Assembly: GCA_025934635.1 (NCBI GenBank)
Contig: JAICWX010000368.1
Location: 1 to 8,146, forward strand
Reading direction: 5' to 3'
From: Streptosporangiaceae bacterium
Lineage (GTDB): Bacteria > Actinomycetota > Actinomycetes > Streptosporangiales > Streptosporangiaceae
Length of the DNA: 8,146 nt
Shown here: positions 1-6,623 of the stretch, piece after piece
How the letters are laid out: the number at the start of each line of letters is the position of its first letter
Numbering within the stretch: the first letter of the stretch is position 1
Translations under genes and position numbers: made by a program
Notes under the pieces: generated by a model
Database searches by the model: none
What the model was told of the DNA's origin: nothing
Seen by the model: only the letters and a program-made list of their open reading frames with translations

Positions 1-480
1 CCGCGTGATCTGGCAGCGATCAAGGCCATGGGGCCAGCCCGGCACGCCCCGCACCGGTCAGGCCAGCCCAGGAAAACGTCAGATCACGGCACAAACCAGG
101 CACAGCAGCAGCAAAAGCTTGACAGGCCGCTTCATATGAGTCGCGCTGTCTGGAACGGACCCGGCCAGGCAGCGGTACGGGCCCAGGCGGGGGCCTTCAG
201 CAGCGCTGCTCCCGGCGCTGCCACCGGGCCCGATCCTGCCCAGGCAATCCCGCCACGCAATTGCGCGAAACGCAGTGCCGCGACGCCTGCCAGGCTATGA
301 TCTGGGTATAGCGCACAGCTACCAGTACGACACTTTCCGCGTCCAGCGCGCCATGGCCGTGCTGCCGGTCAGGACATCCGTCCGCCGGCAGCGGGCGCGG
401 CAGGCCGGGCAGCCTCCGGCGCCCCGGCGGGCACCCCGTCCGCCCCCGGAAGCCCGGCCCGGAGGGGAGGAAACCCGGGC
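1..480. other. Gene-poor leader upstream of P1
   Basis: I see no convincing gene here. Open frames on both strands are compositionally typical of GC-rich noncoding DNA, with no recognisable domain. The stretch holds a short inverted repeat at 6-22 (TGATC, 7-nt gap, GATCA), an 18-codon hydrophobic minus-strand reading at 79-135 without a clear ribosome binding site, and a possible stress promoter near 285-309. From about 254 to the P1 start the DNA is recognisably similar to the DNA upstream of the P2 paralogue (about 5487-5684). The shared blocks include ACGCAATTG, ACGACAC-TTCCGCGTCCA and GGGCGCGGCAGGCCGGGCAG. Homology of P1 and P2 therefore reaches well upstream of the coding region. Confidence 0.6.
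285..309 (+). promoter_or_regulatory. Possible SigB/SigF-like promoter of P1
   Basis: GCCT at 285-288, a 15-nt spacer, and GGGTAT at 304-309 fit the GNNT-N14-16-GGGTA pattern of actinomycete stress-sigma promoters. The leader to the P1 start would be about 165 nt. In the aligned upstream DNA of the frameshifted paralogue P2 the -10-like hexamer reads TGGTCA, so the motif is lost there. The match is by eye only and the -35 element is weak. Confidence 0.35.
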
Positions 481-801
481 ATGACCCGTATCAGCAAGGC
501 TATCCTCAGCGGCGCGCCCCCTGAAGTGATCGCCCGCCAGGCCGCCGGGCTCGCCTCCGCGCCGCTACGCGGCCTAGCCGCCGACCTGGCCGCCGACGCC
601 GAGCTGACCGTCTCCGTCATCACCTACCAAGACGGCACGGCCGAGCTCGAAATCCTCCACACCGGCCCCCCGCAACGAACCCCCGAGACCACCGACCCAC
701 GCCAGCTGACGCCGGCCCGGACCCTGCCGCTGGCCACCCCCGCCGACCTGCGCAACGCTGCCACCCTGATCCGTGCCCTCATGCGCAGCGCCACCGCCTG
801 A
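481..801 (+). CDS. Conserved hypothetical protein P1 (106 aa), duplicated in window
   Basis: I do not recognise a named family. It is treated as a real gene because a diverged paralogue at 5685-6010 conserves its protein sequence: the N-terminal SGAPP, a central VSVITYQDGTAELE followed by LHTG, and a C-terminal TLPLAT-ADL and IRAL near the end. The conserved parts suggest an alpha-beta-beta-alpha layout. There is an Ala/Leu-rich helix around residues 14-40, a beta hairpin around 44-60 turning at QDG, a Pro/Thr-rich linker of variable sequence around 61-80, and a final helix around 85-103. There is no signal peptide or membrane span. The ATG at 481 follows a purine-rich GGAGGGGAGG about 10 nt upstream, and the paralogue starts at the equivalent position. 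It stands alone, facing the minus-strand qcrB remnant. Function is unknown. Confidence 0.72.
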   Translation: MTRISKAILSGAPPEVIARQAAGLASAPLRGLAADLAADAELTVSVITYQDGTAELEILHTGPPQRTPETTDPRQLTPARTLPLATPADLRNAATLIRALMRSATA

Positions 802-992
802 GCCCGGCCCCGGCCGCCCGCCCGGAGCCCGCGAACGGGGGTACCTTGACGGGGGGGTCATCTTCTGTGTAATGCGAGCGCGTCGCGGACCTGAAGGTAG
901 GTAGCGGCGGCCAGTTCCGGATCGGGACCTGGACGGCGAGACGCCGGGCACGTCACCGCCACCGGGCGGCCGCGCTGCTCGCGGTTAGCCGC

Positions 993-2369
993 TCAATCCC
1001 CTTTTCCCCGCCCGGAGCGCGTGGCGGCCTGGCCGTCCGTCCCGGATGCATGATCGTTCCCGGCGTCAGGCGGGTCTGCCGGGCCGGCCTGCCCGTCCGT
1101 CCCGGGCGGGGGACCTGCGCTGGGCGTTTCGAGCCGGGAGAGGACATAGAAATGATTAGCCCTGGCCCGCACCGGGGCGAGCACTCGGCGCGGGGTTGGC
1201 AGCGGCACCAGGTGCCTGGGGATCGGCATGAACAGCTCGTCGGGCCGCCGTGCCTCCATTACGGCCCGCTCCTCGCCGGATGCCGGCCGGGCGACCGGCG
1301 CGTAGGCGCGGCCTTCTCGCAGAGTCGTGATGCCGAGTTCGGTTCCCTGCCTGAGCCTGTGCCGATCGCCGCGCTGCAAGGCGATGCAAGCACGCCTGGT
1401 CACTACGAAGGCCACAGCGGGTAGGACGAAGAACCCCCCGCGGAACGCCCAGACCAGGTCCTCGACCGGCATATTGAGATGAAACGCGATGGCGTCATCG
1501 GCGCCGGCCAGCTGCAGGTCGGCAGCCATGGCGACGACGGCCGCGCCGATCGCGGTCCTGGCCGGCATGTTCCGCGGGCGGTCGAGCACCTGATGGTATC
1601 TGACGTCTCCGGTGGCCCACTGCTCGAGGAACGGGTAGCAGCCCATGATCAGGAAGAAGGCGATGACCAGGACCATTCCGGGAACGAAGACGTTCCATAT
1701 GATGGTGTGACCGGCGAAGTCAGTCTCCCACCCCGGCATCAGGCGCAGCGCCCCCTCCAGGAAGCCGATGTACCAGTCGGGCTGTGACGTGTTGGAGGAG
1801 ATGGCCGGGTTGTACGGGCCGTACAACCAGACCGGGTTGATCTGCGCGATCGCGCCCGAGAACGGCGAGGACGCCGAACACGAAGAAGAACAGGGCCGCG
1901 GTCTTGGCCATGAAGACCGGGTAGAGCGGCTCCCCGACCTCGTTTCTCTCCCGCTCCTTTTTCCCGGGCCACTGGGTGTGGCCCTGATGCCACAAGATCA
2001 TCAGGTGCGCGGTGATGAGCGAGCAGGAGCCCGGGGATGATCAGTACGTGCGCGATGTACAGCCTGGGGATGAAGATATCCCCCGGGTACTGGCCGCCGA
2101 AGACGAAGAAGCTCAGGTAGGCCGATCACGGGGACTGAGAGCATGATCCCGTCGGCGATCCGCAGGCCCGTTCCGGACAGCAGGTCGTCGGGAAGCGAGT
2201 ACCCCGCGAAGCCCTCGAACGTGGCCAGCGCGAACAGGACGATGCCGATCAGCCAGTTGATCTCCCGCGGCTTGCGGAATGCGCCGGTGAAGAAGATCCG
2301 CAGCGCGTGCAGGCCGATGGCAGCCACGAAGATCAGCGCCGCCCAGTGATGGATCTGCCGCCTGAGCAG
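993..2369 (-). pseudogene. qcrB: Broken qcrB: cytochrome b subunit of the actinobacterial bc1-type complex
   Basis: In an intact cell QcrB is the membrane cytochrome b that oxidises menaquinol in the bc1-type complex. Recognisable pieces in order are: [18 protein letters not shown] (heme-ligand His pair 14 residues apart), [96 protein letters not shown], the quinol-site motif PDWY within a helix, AGHTIIWNVFVPG, YPFLEQWATGD, LDRPRN and QLAGADD. The reading frame breaks near 2120, 2018 and 1855; the changes appear to be a mix of base loss and gain. The first hundred or more residues of a normal QcrB are absent: homology starts abruptly near 2369, just after the phosphatase remnant ends. Downstream of 1826 one frame stays open to a stop at 993 and has a divergent polar tail. 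The conserved protein signal suggests fairly recent decay or a degraded extra copy. The essential qcrCAB locus is presumably elsewhere in the genome. Confidence 0.88.
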
Positions 2370-2406
2370 AGTTCGGCAACGCGCGGCTTGGGTGCGCCGT
2401 CGCCGA

Positions 2407-2792
2407 GCCGAATGGCAGCACCGGATCACAGCTGAGCTCGGCGACTATCTTGCGCCCGCGCAGCAGCAGCGGCCGCGGGTGCCCGGCCTACGACCACTCC
2501 AGCCGTCCTGACCCGGTGACCAGCCGGGCGATGATGCCGGTGGCGAACGAAATATCGTCGCGGTGCCCGGCCCGAGCCGCGTAAATGGCGGCGTCCATGC
2601 CGGCCACCGGTGCCCGTCCTGGCGGGTGTGCCGGTACGCCCCGACGGCCAGGTCAGTCAGCAGCGTCGAGCCGAGGCCGTGCCCCCGGCCATCGAAGGCG
2701 GCCAGATGCAGATCGGTGCCGTTGATGGCGTAGTCGAACGCATCCCCGGCGATATCGTAGGCAGGCTCCGGCACGACGCTCGCCACGGCCAT
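2407..2792 (-). pseudogene. Remnant of SpoIIE/PP2C-family serine phosphatase
   Basis: SpoIIE-type phosphatases dephosphorylate STAS anti-sigma antagonists. The catalytic core is visible: EPAYDIAGDAFDYAINGTDL (metal-binding Asp in AGDAFD) and LHLAAFDGRGHGLGSTLLTD (second Asp in the DxxGHG-like motif), then LAVGAYRHTRQDG. The frame then shifts near 2608 into MDAAIYAARAGHRDDISFA, TGIIARLVTGSGRLEW, a nonsense codon (TAG at 2490-2488, replacing the Asn region of the usual W-V-N-AGHP), and [18 protein letters not shown] ending with VLPFG. Homology stops at about 2407 and qcrB homology starts at 2369. The N-terminal part expected before EPAYD is not recognisable. It is truncated at both ends and certainly inactive as written. 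It lies downstream of chaB on the same strand. Confidence 0.8.
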
Positions 2793-2969
2793 GCGGCACG
2801 CTGCGCCGCATGGCTGTGCTGATGCACGGCTTGCGGTACCGGCGCTCGTAGCGGCCGAGCCCCCCACTGACGCGCGTAAACTCCCGCATCCGGCGATTTG
2901 ATAGCGCACTTCCGGAACCCGGCGCCAGCGTTCCGACGTGTGGGACACGGCGGCGGCTGTGCACATTGG

Positions 2970-3263
2970 TTACGATGCCGGCCGCTGGATCTGCTGCCCG
3001 CTGCTCTCCCCCTGGGCAGCACGCTGACCGGCTGTCCCGCCCTCGCCGCAGTCCGCGGAATTGTCCTTGGCAACCCAGTGGTCGCCTCGTTTCTCGAACT
3101 TTTGCTTCAGCGCCAGGTAGGCAATCCGGTTAGCTTGATCGCCCGCCCCGTGGGTCCGTACCGCGTCATCGAGCGCCGACAGGAACACCTGCTGTGCTTC
3201 CTGGCACGAGCGTTGCAGTGTTTCCGGCAGTTCGGTCATGGAGTAACGGCTTGATCTCGGCAT
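2970..3263 (-). CDS. chaB: ChaB-family protein (97 aa), intact copy
   Basis: ChaB-family proteins are small, and the E. coli member was named as a regulator of the ChaA cation antiporter. In actinomycetes they are common and of uncertain role. Family signs are ELPETLQ at residues 11-17, the CQEAQQVFLSALDDA helix at 20-34, and the conserved core ANRIAYLALKQKFEKRGDHW at 44-63, matching the family's A-W/Y-x-A-[VL]-K-x-x-[FY]-x-K...W pattern. A polar Gly/Gln-rich tail follows (68-97). I start at the ATG at 3263 because GAAAGGAAG lies about 5 nt upstream. The same MPR start with similar upstream DNA is present in both decayed copies (6330 and 7610). An alternative start is MTELPE, eight codons in. 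Upstream lies the GTAAG array and a possible stress promoter. Downstream genes on this strand are broken. Confidence 0.85.
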   Translation of the reverse strand: MPRSSRYSMTELPETLQRSCQEAQQVFLSALDDAVRTHGAGDQANRIAYLALKQKFEKRGDHWVAKDNSADCGEGGTAGQRAAQGESSGQQIQRPAS

Positions 3264-3407
3264 CACGCTTCCTTTCGCTTTGCTGGTGAACGGGCCCGCC
3301 TGCGCTTGCAGACGACAAGTCAAGCCCGCGGTCAGGGTGGTTTGGGGCGATAGCGCGGCTGATGCCAATGGATCGTGTGACTGGACTCCGCAGGCACCGG
3401 AAGGTGG

Positions 3408-3451
3408 CTTACCCCATAAGCTTACATAGAAAACTTACAGTAGAAGCTTAC
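3408..3451 (-). repeat. Four GTAAG units at exact 13-bp period
   Basis: On the minus strand GTAAG occurs four times, at forward positions 3408-3412, 3421-3425, 3434-3438 and 3447-3451, each exactly 13 bp apart. Three of the four units extend as GTAAG[CT]TT. The intervening bases are AT-rich (CTTCTACT, TTTTCTAT, CTTATGGG). The array lies about 145-190 bp upstream of the chaB start and downstream of the tetR stop. Direct repeats with about one helical turn plus spacing suggest a multi-subunit DNA-binding site, but I do not recognise the protein. The TetR regulator encoded next to it is one candidate. Confidence 0.7.
3409..3434 (-). promoter_or_regulatory. Possible stress-sigma promoter of chaB
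   Basis: On the minus strand GTTT (3434-3431), a 16-nt spacer, and GGGTAA (3414-3409) resemble SigB/SigF-type promoters of actinomycetes (GTTT-N14-16-GGGTAT/C), differing at the last -10 base. The element is embedded in the GTAAG array, so a bound protein would block or modulate it. The leader to the chaB ATG at 3263 would be about 135-140 nt. It is a visual match only. Confidence 0.4.
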
Positions 3452-3617
3452 GGCGTCCACTTCTATTCCCGGCAGGCGAACGTCCGGGCGGAAACGTTGG
3501 TCGCGCGTGATCTGAGCAGGTCAGGTGAGCTGCGGGAGCAGCCTGGAGTCGCAAAAGTCCTTCCAGGCGGATCCGGATCAGGCCGGGGCTGCGGCAGCAA
3601 TGTCCGCGCTTACGACA

Positions 3618-4487
3618 TCAGCCTCGTCCGAGGCTCGACCCGTCGGCCACGAAACTTGCAACGCGGTCGAGCATATGGGCCAGGCCTGTCTCGAACTCCT
3701 GCTCCCATTGATCCTGGGCGAGGCCGGCCGCCAGGCGGTACAGCGTGGGGAAACGCCTAGCGTCGATCTCGTCCGCGGGGTCGAGGAGCTCGCGCGGGCT
3801 GCCGACGTCCGCGATCGCCGCCCGCTGCTCCGCGGAACGGGCGGGGCTCAGCCCGCCGGGCACTGGATTGTCCGTCGCCATCGTGCCAGGTGAGCTGAGC
3901 TCGTCCGAAGGGGTATCGGTGCTGGTGAAGGATCCGTCCCCTGGCTTCGGGTCACGCAGCGCCATGGCGCTCGTCTCCAAGAGCAGGTAACCGAGGAGGA
4001 AGCTGTTGAAGGTCCGGTAGGTGAACAGCACCTGCTCGTCGCTGAAACCCTCTCCGGCCAATCCGCTCAGCATCGCCTCGACCCAGCGCAGCGACCGAAG
4101 CGGCGGATTAACCCACGGAGCCGAAGGCGGCCGGGTAGCGACGAGCGGGAAAGCATGCGGATGCGCCCGGGCATAGCGGCGCACTCCATGCGCCATGCCG
4201 GTCAGGTAAGGGCGCCACCCGTCCACCGGGCGCAGCTGAACCTCAGGATCATCGGCAAGCTCGCCGACAATCCGCTCCACCACGGCATCCAGCAGCTCAT
4301 CGCGATCCCGGACATACCTGTACAGCGACATCGAGCGAACCCCCAGCCGCGACGACACCCCCCGCATCGTCGCCGCCCCGATACCCTCCTCATCCACCAG
4401 CTCGAGCGTGGTCGAGACGATCCGGTCCAGCGACAAGCCGCGACCCGGCCGACCACGACGGCCTTCGCGGCCCTGCACTCGCCTCAC
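3618..4487 (-). CDS. TetR/AcrR-family transcriptional regulator (289 aa)
   Basis: A one-component repressor-type DNA-binding protein. The N-terminal TetR domain spans about residues 18-65: [18 protein letters not shown], then the helix-turn-helix [20 protein letters not shown] (39-58) and the usual V-[RK]-x-[RK]-[DE]-E-L-L-D-AV. The rest ([36 protein letters not shown]-like helices, then [12 protein letters not shown]) fits a TetR C-terminal ligand/dimer domain of the type found with TetR-like class regulators. A long polar Ser/Pro-rich segment (about 190-245) interrupts the C-terminal domain, making it longer than the common 190-230 residues. I chose the GTG at 4487 because AAGGTGAG lies 6 nt upstream. 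A second GTG three codons in is possible, and frames further upstream belong to the YihY remnant. It is the last member of the DUF4235-YihY-tetR minus-strand series. Its ligand and targets are unknown. Confidence 0.88.
   Translation of the reverse strand: MRRVQGREGRRGRPGRGLSLDRIVSTTLELVDEEGIGAATMRGVSSRLGVRSMSLYRYVRDRDELLDAVVERIVGELADDPEVQLRPVDGWRPYLTGMAHGVRRYARAHPHAFPLVATRPPSAPWVNPPLRSLRWVEAMLSGLAGEGFSDEQVLFTYRTFNSFLLGYLLLETSAMALRDPKPGDGSFTSTDTPSDELSSPGTMATDNPVPGGLSPARSAEQRAAIADVGSPRELLDPADEIDARRFPTLYRLAAGLAQDQWEQEFETGLAHMLDRVASFVADGSSLGRG
3620..3635 (-). terminator. Hairpin at the tetR stop codon
   Basis: AGCCTCG and CGAGGCT form a near-perfect inverted repeat with a 2-4 nt loop, overlapping the last codons and stop of tetR. 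No T-run follows in the transcribed direction, so a true intrinsic terminator is uncertain. Rho-dependent or GC-hairpin termination is possible. Confidence 0.3.
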
Positions 4488-4536
4488 CCGAACCTCACCT
4501 TGAGTAACCCTAAGCCGACTTCTGCGATAGTAATGG

Positions 4537-5055
4537 TCAGTAGACCGGGGCGACCATGAGCGGGATCGAGTACAGCGCTTGGCCGCGAACTTGCGGTCCT
4601 GCGGGACGTCGTAGGCGACGTCCCGGTTTGCAGGGCGGCCATGCCGCCGGAGGCGCTCCATACCGCGATCGCCACGCCGGTGATCAGGGCGGTCAGCGAG
4701 CCGGCCGCTGAGCGGCTGATGGCTGACTGGACGGCCTGGCTGAAGACGTTGCGGCGCCCGGGGGCAGCGCCTTCTCCAGGCCCTGGATCAGGTGCTGGAC
4801 CTGATTGGAGTTGAGGTGAATGAGCTTGACCAGGCCGAGCAGGGCGATGAGGGCCGGGAACAGCGCCAGGAACCAGTGGTAGGCCAGGCTGCCCGCGGTC
4901 ATGTTGCACCGGTCGGCGACGAACTCCTTCCCGGCGCGCTTCAGTGTGTGCCTCCAGCCGATCCCGCCGAGCTCGAGCGGGTTGTCCGGGCTGCCCGGCA
5001 CCTTGTCCGGGAGGTACCGGCTCGCCGGCCTGCCCGGCAGGGGAGGCCCGGCCAT
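4537..5055 (-). pseudogene. Broken YihY/BrkB-family membrane protein gene
   Basis: YihY/BrkB proteins (once misnamed RNase BN) are inner-membrane proteins of unclear function. The ATG at 5055 follows the DUF4235 stop by 2 nt, with GAAGGGG upstream. Frame 1 gives [40 protein letters not shown] (membrane helix) and [11 protein letters not shown]. It breaks near 4755 into [44 protein letters not shown] (second helix and family signature). It breaks again near 4624 into [17 protein letters not shown], and near 4577 into [12 protein letters not shown] followed by a stop at 4539-4537. About half of a normal roughly 300-residue protein is left. Later membrane helices are absent, so there is a 3' deletion as well as at least three frameshifts. 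The conserved family residues remain easy to read. Confidence 0.82.
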
Positions 5056-5057
5056 CG

Positions 5058-5348
5058 TCAGGCCCCTTCGCCGGATGGTTCGCCGTTGCCGCCCGGCCAG
5101 ACGCCGGTGAACCTGCGGGTGCCCTCGGCCGCGCCGCGGTCGATCACGGCCTTGACCGGGCCGAAGATGGCACCCTGAAGTGCGGCGGCCAGCAGGACTT
5201 CCCGCCATCCCCGCTGCGCGTCGGTGGCCTTAGGCGCGTCGTCTTCCCGGGCGGCGACTTTCCAGATCCGCTTGAAAATCGCGTCGGCTATCACCCCGCC
5301 AAGGACGCTGACCAGCATGCCCGCCGGCTTATACAACAGCTTGATCAT
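5058..5348 (-). CDS. DUF4235 small membrane protein (96 aa)
   Basis: It matches the actinobacterial DUF4235 family by its N-terminal [20 protein letters not shown], the [19 protein letters not shown] loop (EDDAPKATD is a family hallmark), [20 protein letters not shown], and the RRFTGVWPG end. Two hydrophobic helices are visible, around residues 9-25 and 48-68, with a charged cytoplasm-like loop between. The length is normal for the family. The ATG at 5348 was chosen because GGAGG lies about 7 nt upstream; an in-frame ATG ten codons earlier lacks this. It is first in a tight minus-strand series with the YihY remnant (2-nt gap, probably translationally coupled). DUF4235 genes are often found beside YihY genes in actinomycetes. 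The biochemical role is unknown. Confidence 0.87.
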   Translation of the reverse strand: MIKLLYKPAGMLVSVLGGVIADAIFKRIWKVAAREDDAPKATDAQRGWREVLLAAALQGAIFGPVKAVIDRGAAEGTRRFTGVWPGGNGEPSGEGA

Positions 5349-5684
5349 CGCCGCCTCCACCGCGCGATTACCATCCACATCAGCACTCCGCGCCAGTGGC
5401 CGCCGCCAGCGTCACCCGGGGCTGCAGGTCCTGCCATCTTCCCGGCGTAACCGCTCGTGGCGCTCGGGCCTATTGCCGCATTTCCGCTACGCAATTGGTT
5501 GAAATCGGAATCCTGTTGCGCAGGCCGGAGTACCGTGGTCAGCGTTCAGTAATCAGCACGACACGTTCCGCGTCCACCGCGCACGGCGGCGCTGACCCTG
5601 GCCGGCGGGCGCGGCAGGCCGGGCAGCCGCCGGGCCGGGCGGGCGCCCCGACCCCCGCCCGGCCCGCGGGAAGGGGAGAGCCGC
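5349..5684. other. Divergent intergenic region between DUF4235 and P2
   Basis: No gene is seen. It holds the DUF4235 ribosome binding site, repeat block 1 (5422-5480, also present at 7454-7512), and from about 5487 the P2 upstream DNA that matches the P1 leader. The P2 ribosome binding site GGAAGGGGAG sits about 7 nt before the ATG at 5685. Confidence 0.6.
5422..5480 (+). repeat. Flank block 1, copy A (59 bp)
   Basis: This diverged direct repeat has its partner at 7454-7512 with the same length. The shared core includes CTGCCATCTTCC, GGCGTAACCGC and TGCCGCA at the right end. In copy B it joins directly to block 2. In copy A the P2 cassette lies between them. Confidence 0.75.
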
Positions 5685-6010
5685 ATGACCGCCATCATCA
5701 GCAAGACCACCCTCAGCGGCGCCCCGCCTGGGCAGGCCCGCGCCCTCACCGCCGGGCTCGCCACCTTCGCGCTGCGGGCCCTCGCCGTCCACCTGGCCGC
5801 CGAACCCGAACTGGCCGTCTCCGTCATCACCTACCAAGACGGCACCGCCGAACTCGAAGTCCTGCACACCGGCCTCCCGCGCCCCGGCCCCCGGGCCGCC
5901 ATCCCCCCTGGCTGCCGCCAGCCCAGACCCTGCCCTTAGCCACCTCCGCCGACCTGGACGACGCCGTCACCGTGATCCGCGCCCTCATCCGCATCGCCGC
6001 CACCGCCTGA
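5685..6010 (+). pseudogene. P2: frameshifted paralogue of hypothetical protein P1
   Basis: The ATG at 5685, with a good ribosome binding site, opens a reading closely similar to P1: ISKTTLSGAPP, AGLA, LRALAVHLAAEPELAVSV, ITYQDGTAELEVLHTG. This frame stops at 5937-5939. The C-terminal part of P1 (TLPLATPADL...LIRALMR) is matched in another frame as PAQTLPLATSADL...VIRALIR, which stops at 6008-6010. The shift, equivalent to loss of one base, lies in the proline-rich linker at about 5885-5925, which contains a six-C run (5903-5908). It may be a decayed copy, a sequencing error in the homopolymer, or less likely a slippage site. As written the product is 84 residues and lacks the last helix. The GGGTAT promoter motif of P1 is also not conserved here. 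Confidence 0.72.
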
Positions 6011-6103
6011 CCCCTCGGTCGGCCGCGCGCAGGAACGGCATCTGTCCCTCAGCGGGCACGCTGGACCCGCCGCACCCGCGCGCCGCGGCCACGCCGCGCC
6101 GTA

Positions 6104-6582
6104 CTCACCACGGGTCGCCCCTGATGCGTCAGCCATCCGGCTCACGCCTTGCGATCCAGTGATCGCCGCGTTTCCCGACTTAAGCTTTAACGCCGTGAAC
6201 GCGGCGCGGACGGCGCGGTCGCCGTGAATCGTTCCCGCTTCGCGGTACGCCCTGGTGAACGCCTCCTGCGCTTCCTGGCAGAAACGCCGCAGTGGCAGGC
6301 AGGCCGTCGCCGTGACCGTATTCGCGGCATCACGTCTCCCTTCCCGCGCAACTGACGAACGGCTCAGCCCCGCAAGCATGCTCACTGTCACCAGCCTGCA
6401 TAGGGTCCCTTTACCAGCTCACCGTCCGCGTACGCGCTGCTCCTAGCCGGCAGAGCCCCGAATACGCCGCCCGGGCCTCGCCCTGCCGTCAGGACGTTCA
6501 CCCGGGGGCCTACCAGCCGCCCCGGTGGCCTGGAATAATACGAAGCAAGGGGGCTCGCCCGGACCAATCCGGGGAGAGCCTT
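6104..6582. repeat. Flank block 2, copy A
   Basis: This segment recurs in diverged, shorter form at 7513-7905. It begins with CTCACCACGGG, contains chaB copy 2 and the whole upstream region shared by chaB and the STAS gene (GCAAGCATGCT/GCAAGCACGCT, the GGCAGAGCC block), and ends with an element CCTGGAATAATACGAAGC...GAGAGCC (6529-6582) paralleled at 7857-7905. This is segmental duplication followed by divergence and deletion. Confidence 0.75.
6129..6330 (-). pseudogene. chaB copy 2, two frame-disrupting indels
   Basis: Its ATG at 6330 has AAGGGAG upstream. Compared with the stump copy at 7610, about 8 bp are missing a few codons in (near 6320), where a CGCGA motif repeats. This throws LP-x-LRRFCQEAQEAFTRAY out of frame with the ATG. 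A further one-base loss near 6178 separates AVRAAFTALKLK from GKRGDHWIARREPDG and its stop at 6131-6129. Reconstructed, the protein would read as a normal short ChaB: GLPATLRRFCQEAQ..., ALKLKFGKRGDHWIARR. It is convergent with P2 and divergent from the STAS gene. Not functional as written. Confidence 0.8.
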
Positions 6583-6623
6583 CCGGCATTTCGCGAACCG
6601 GGATTAGGAGGTCAGTCCCAGTC
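6331..6623. promoter_or_regulatory. Divergent upstream region of chaB copy 2 and the STAS gene
   Basis: This gap of about 290 bp holds no gene. It must carry the STAS promoter. The conserved element 6529-6582 (CCTGG.A.AATA.GAAGC, then GAGAGYC) survives in the second copy at 7857-7905, so it is the best candidate for a functional signal. I could not assign clean -35/-10 hexamers. Confidence 0.45.

Larger units (their letters stand above)
3264..3617. other. Intergenic region between tetR 3' end and chaB 5' end
   Basis: No gene is recognised. The stretch contains the chaB ribosome binding site and leader, an AT-rich island around 3411-3450 that stands out from the GC-rich surroundings, and the 13-bp GTAAG array described separately. 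Plus-strand open frames here have no coherent protein signal. Confidence 0.6.

Noticed and set aside
119..140. TTGACA followed by an AT-richer TATGAG as a SigA-type promoter
   Set aside because: The spacer is only about 10 bp, far from the usual 17, and no gene follows closely.
1050..1787. Plus-strand open frames opposite qcrB
   Set aside because: They are antisense shadows of the qcrB reading, which has clear family motifs.
5410..5440. GGGTGA upstream of DUF4235 as a stress -10 element
   Set aside because: No GNNT-type -35 lies at 14-16 bp and the hexamer departs from GGGTA.
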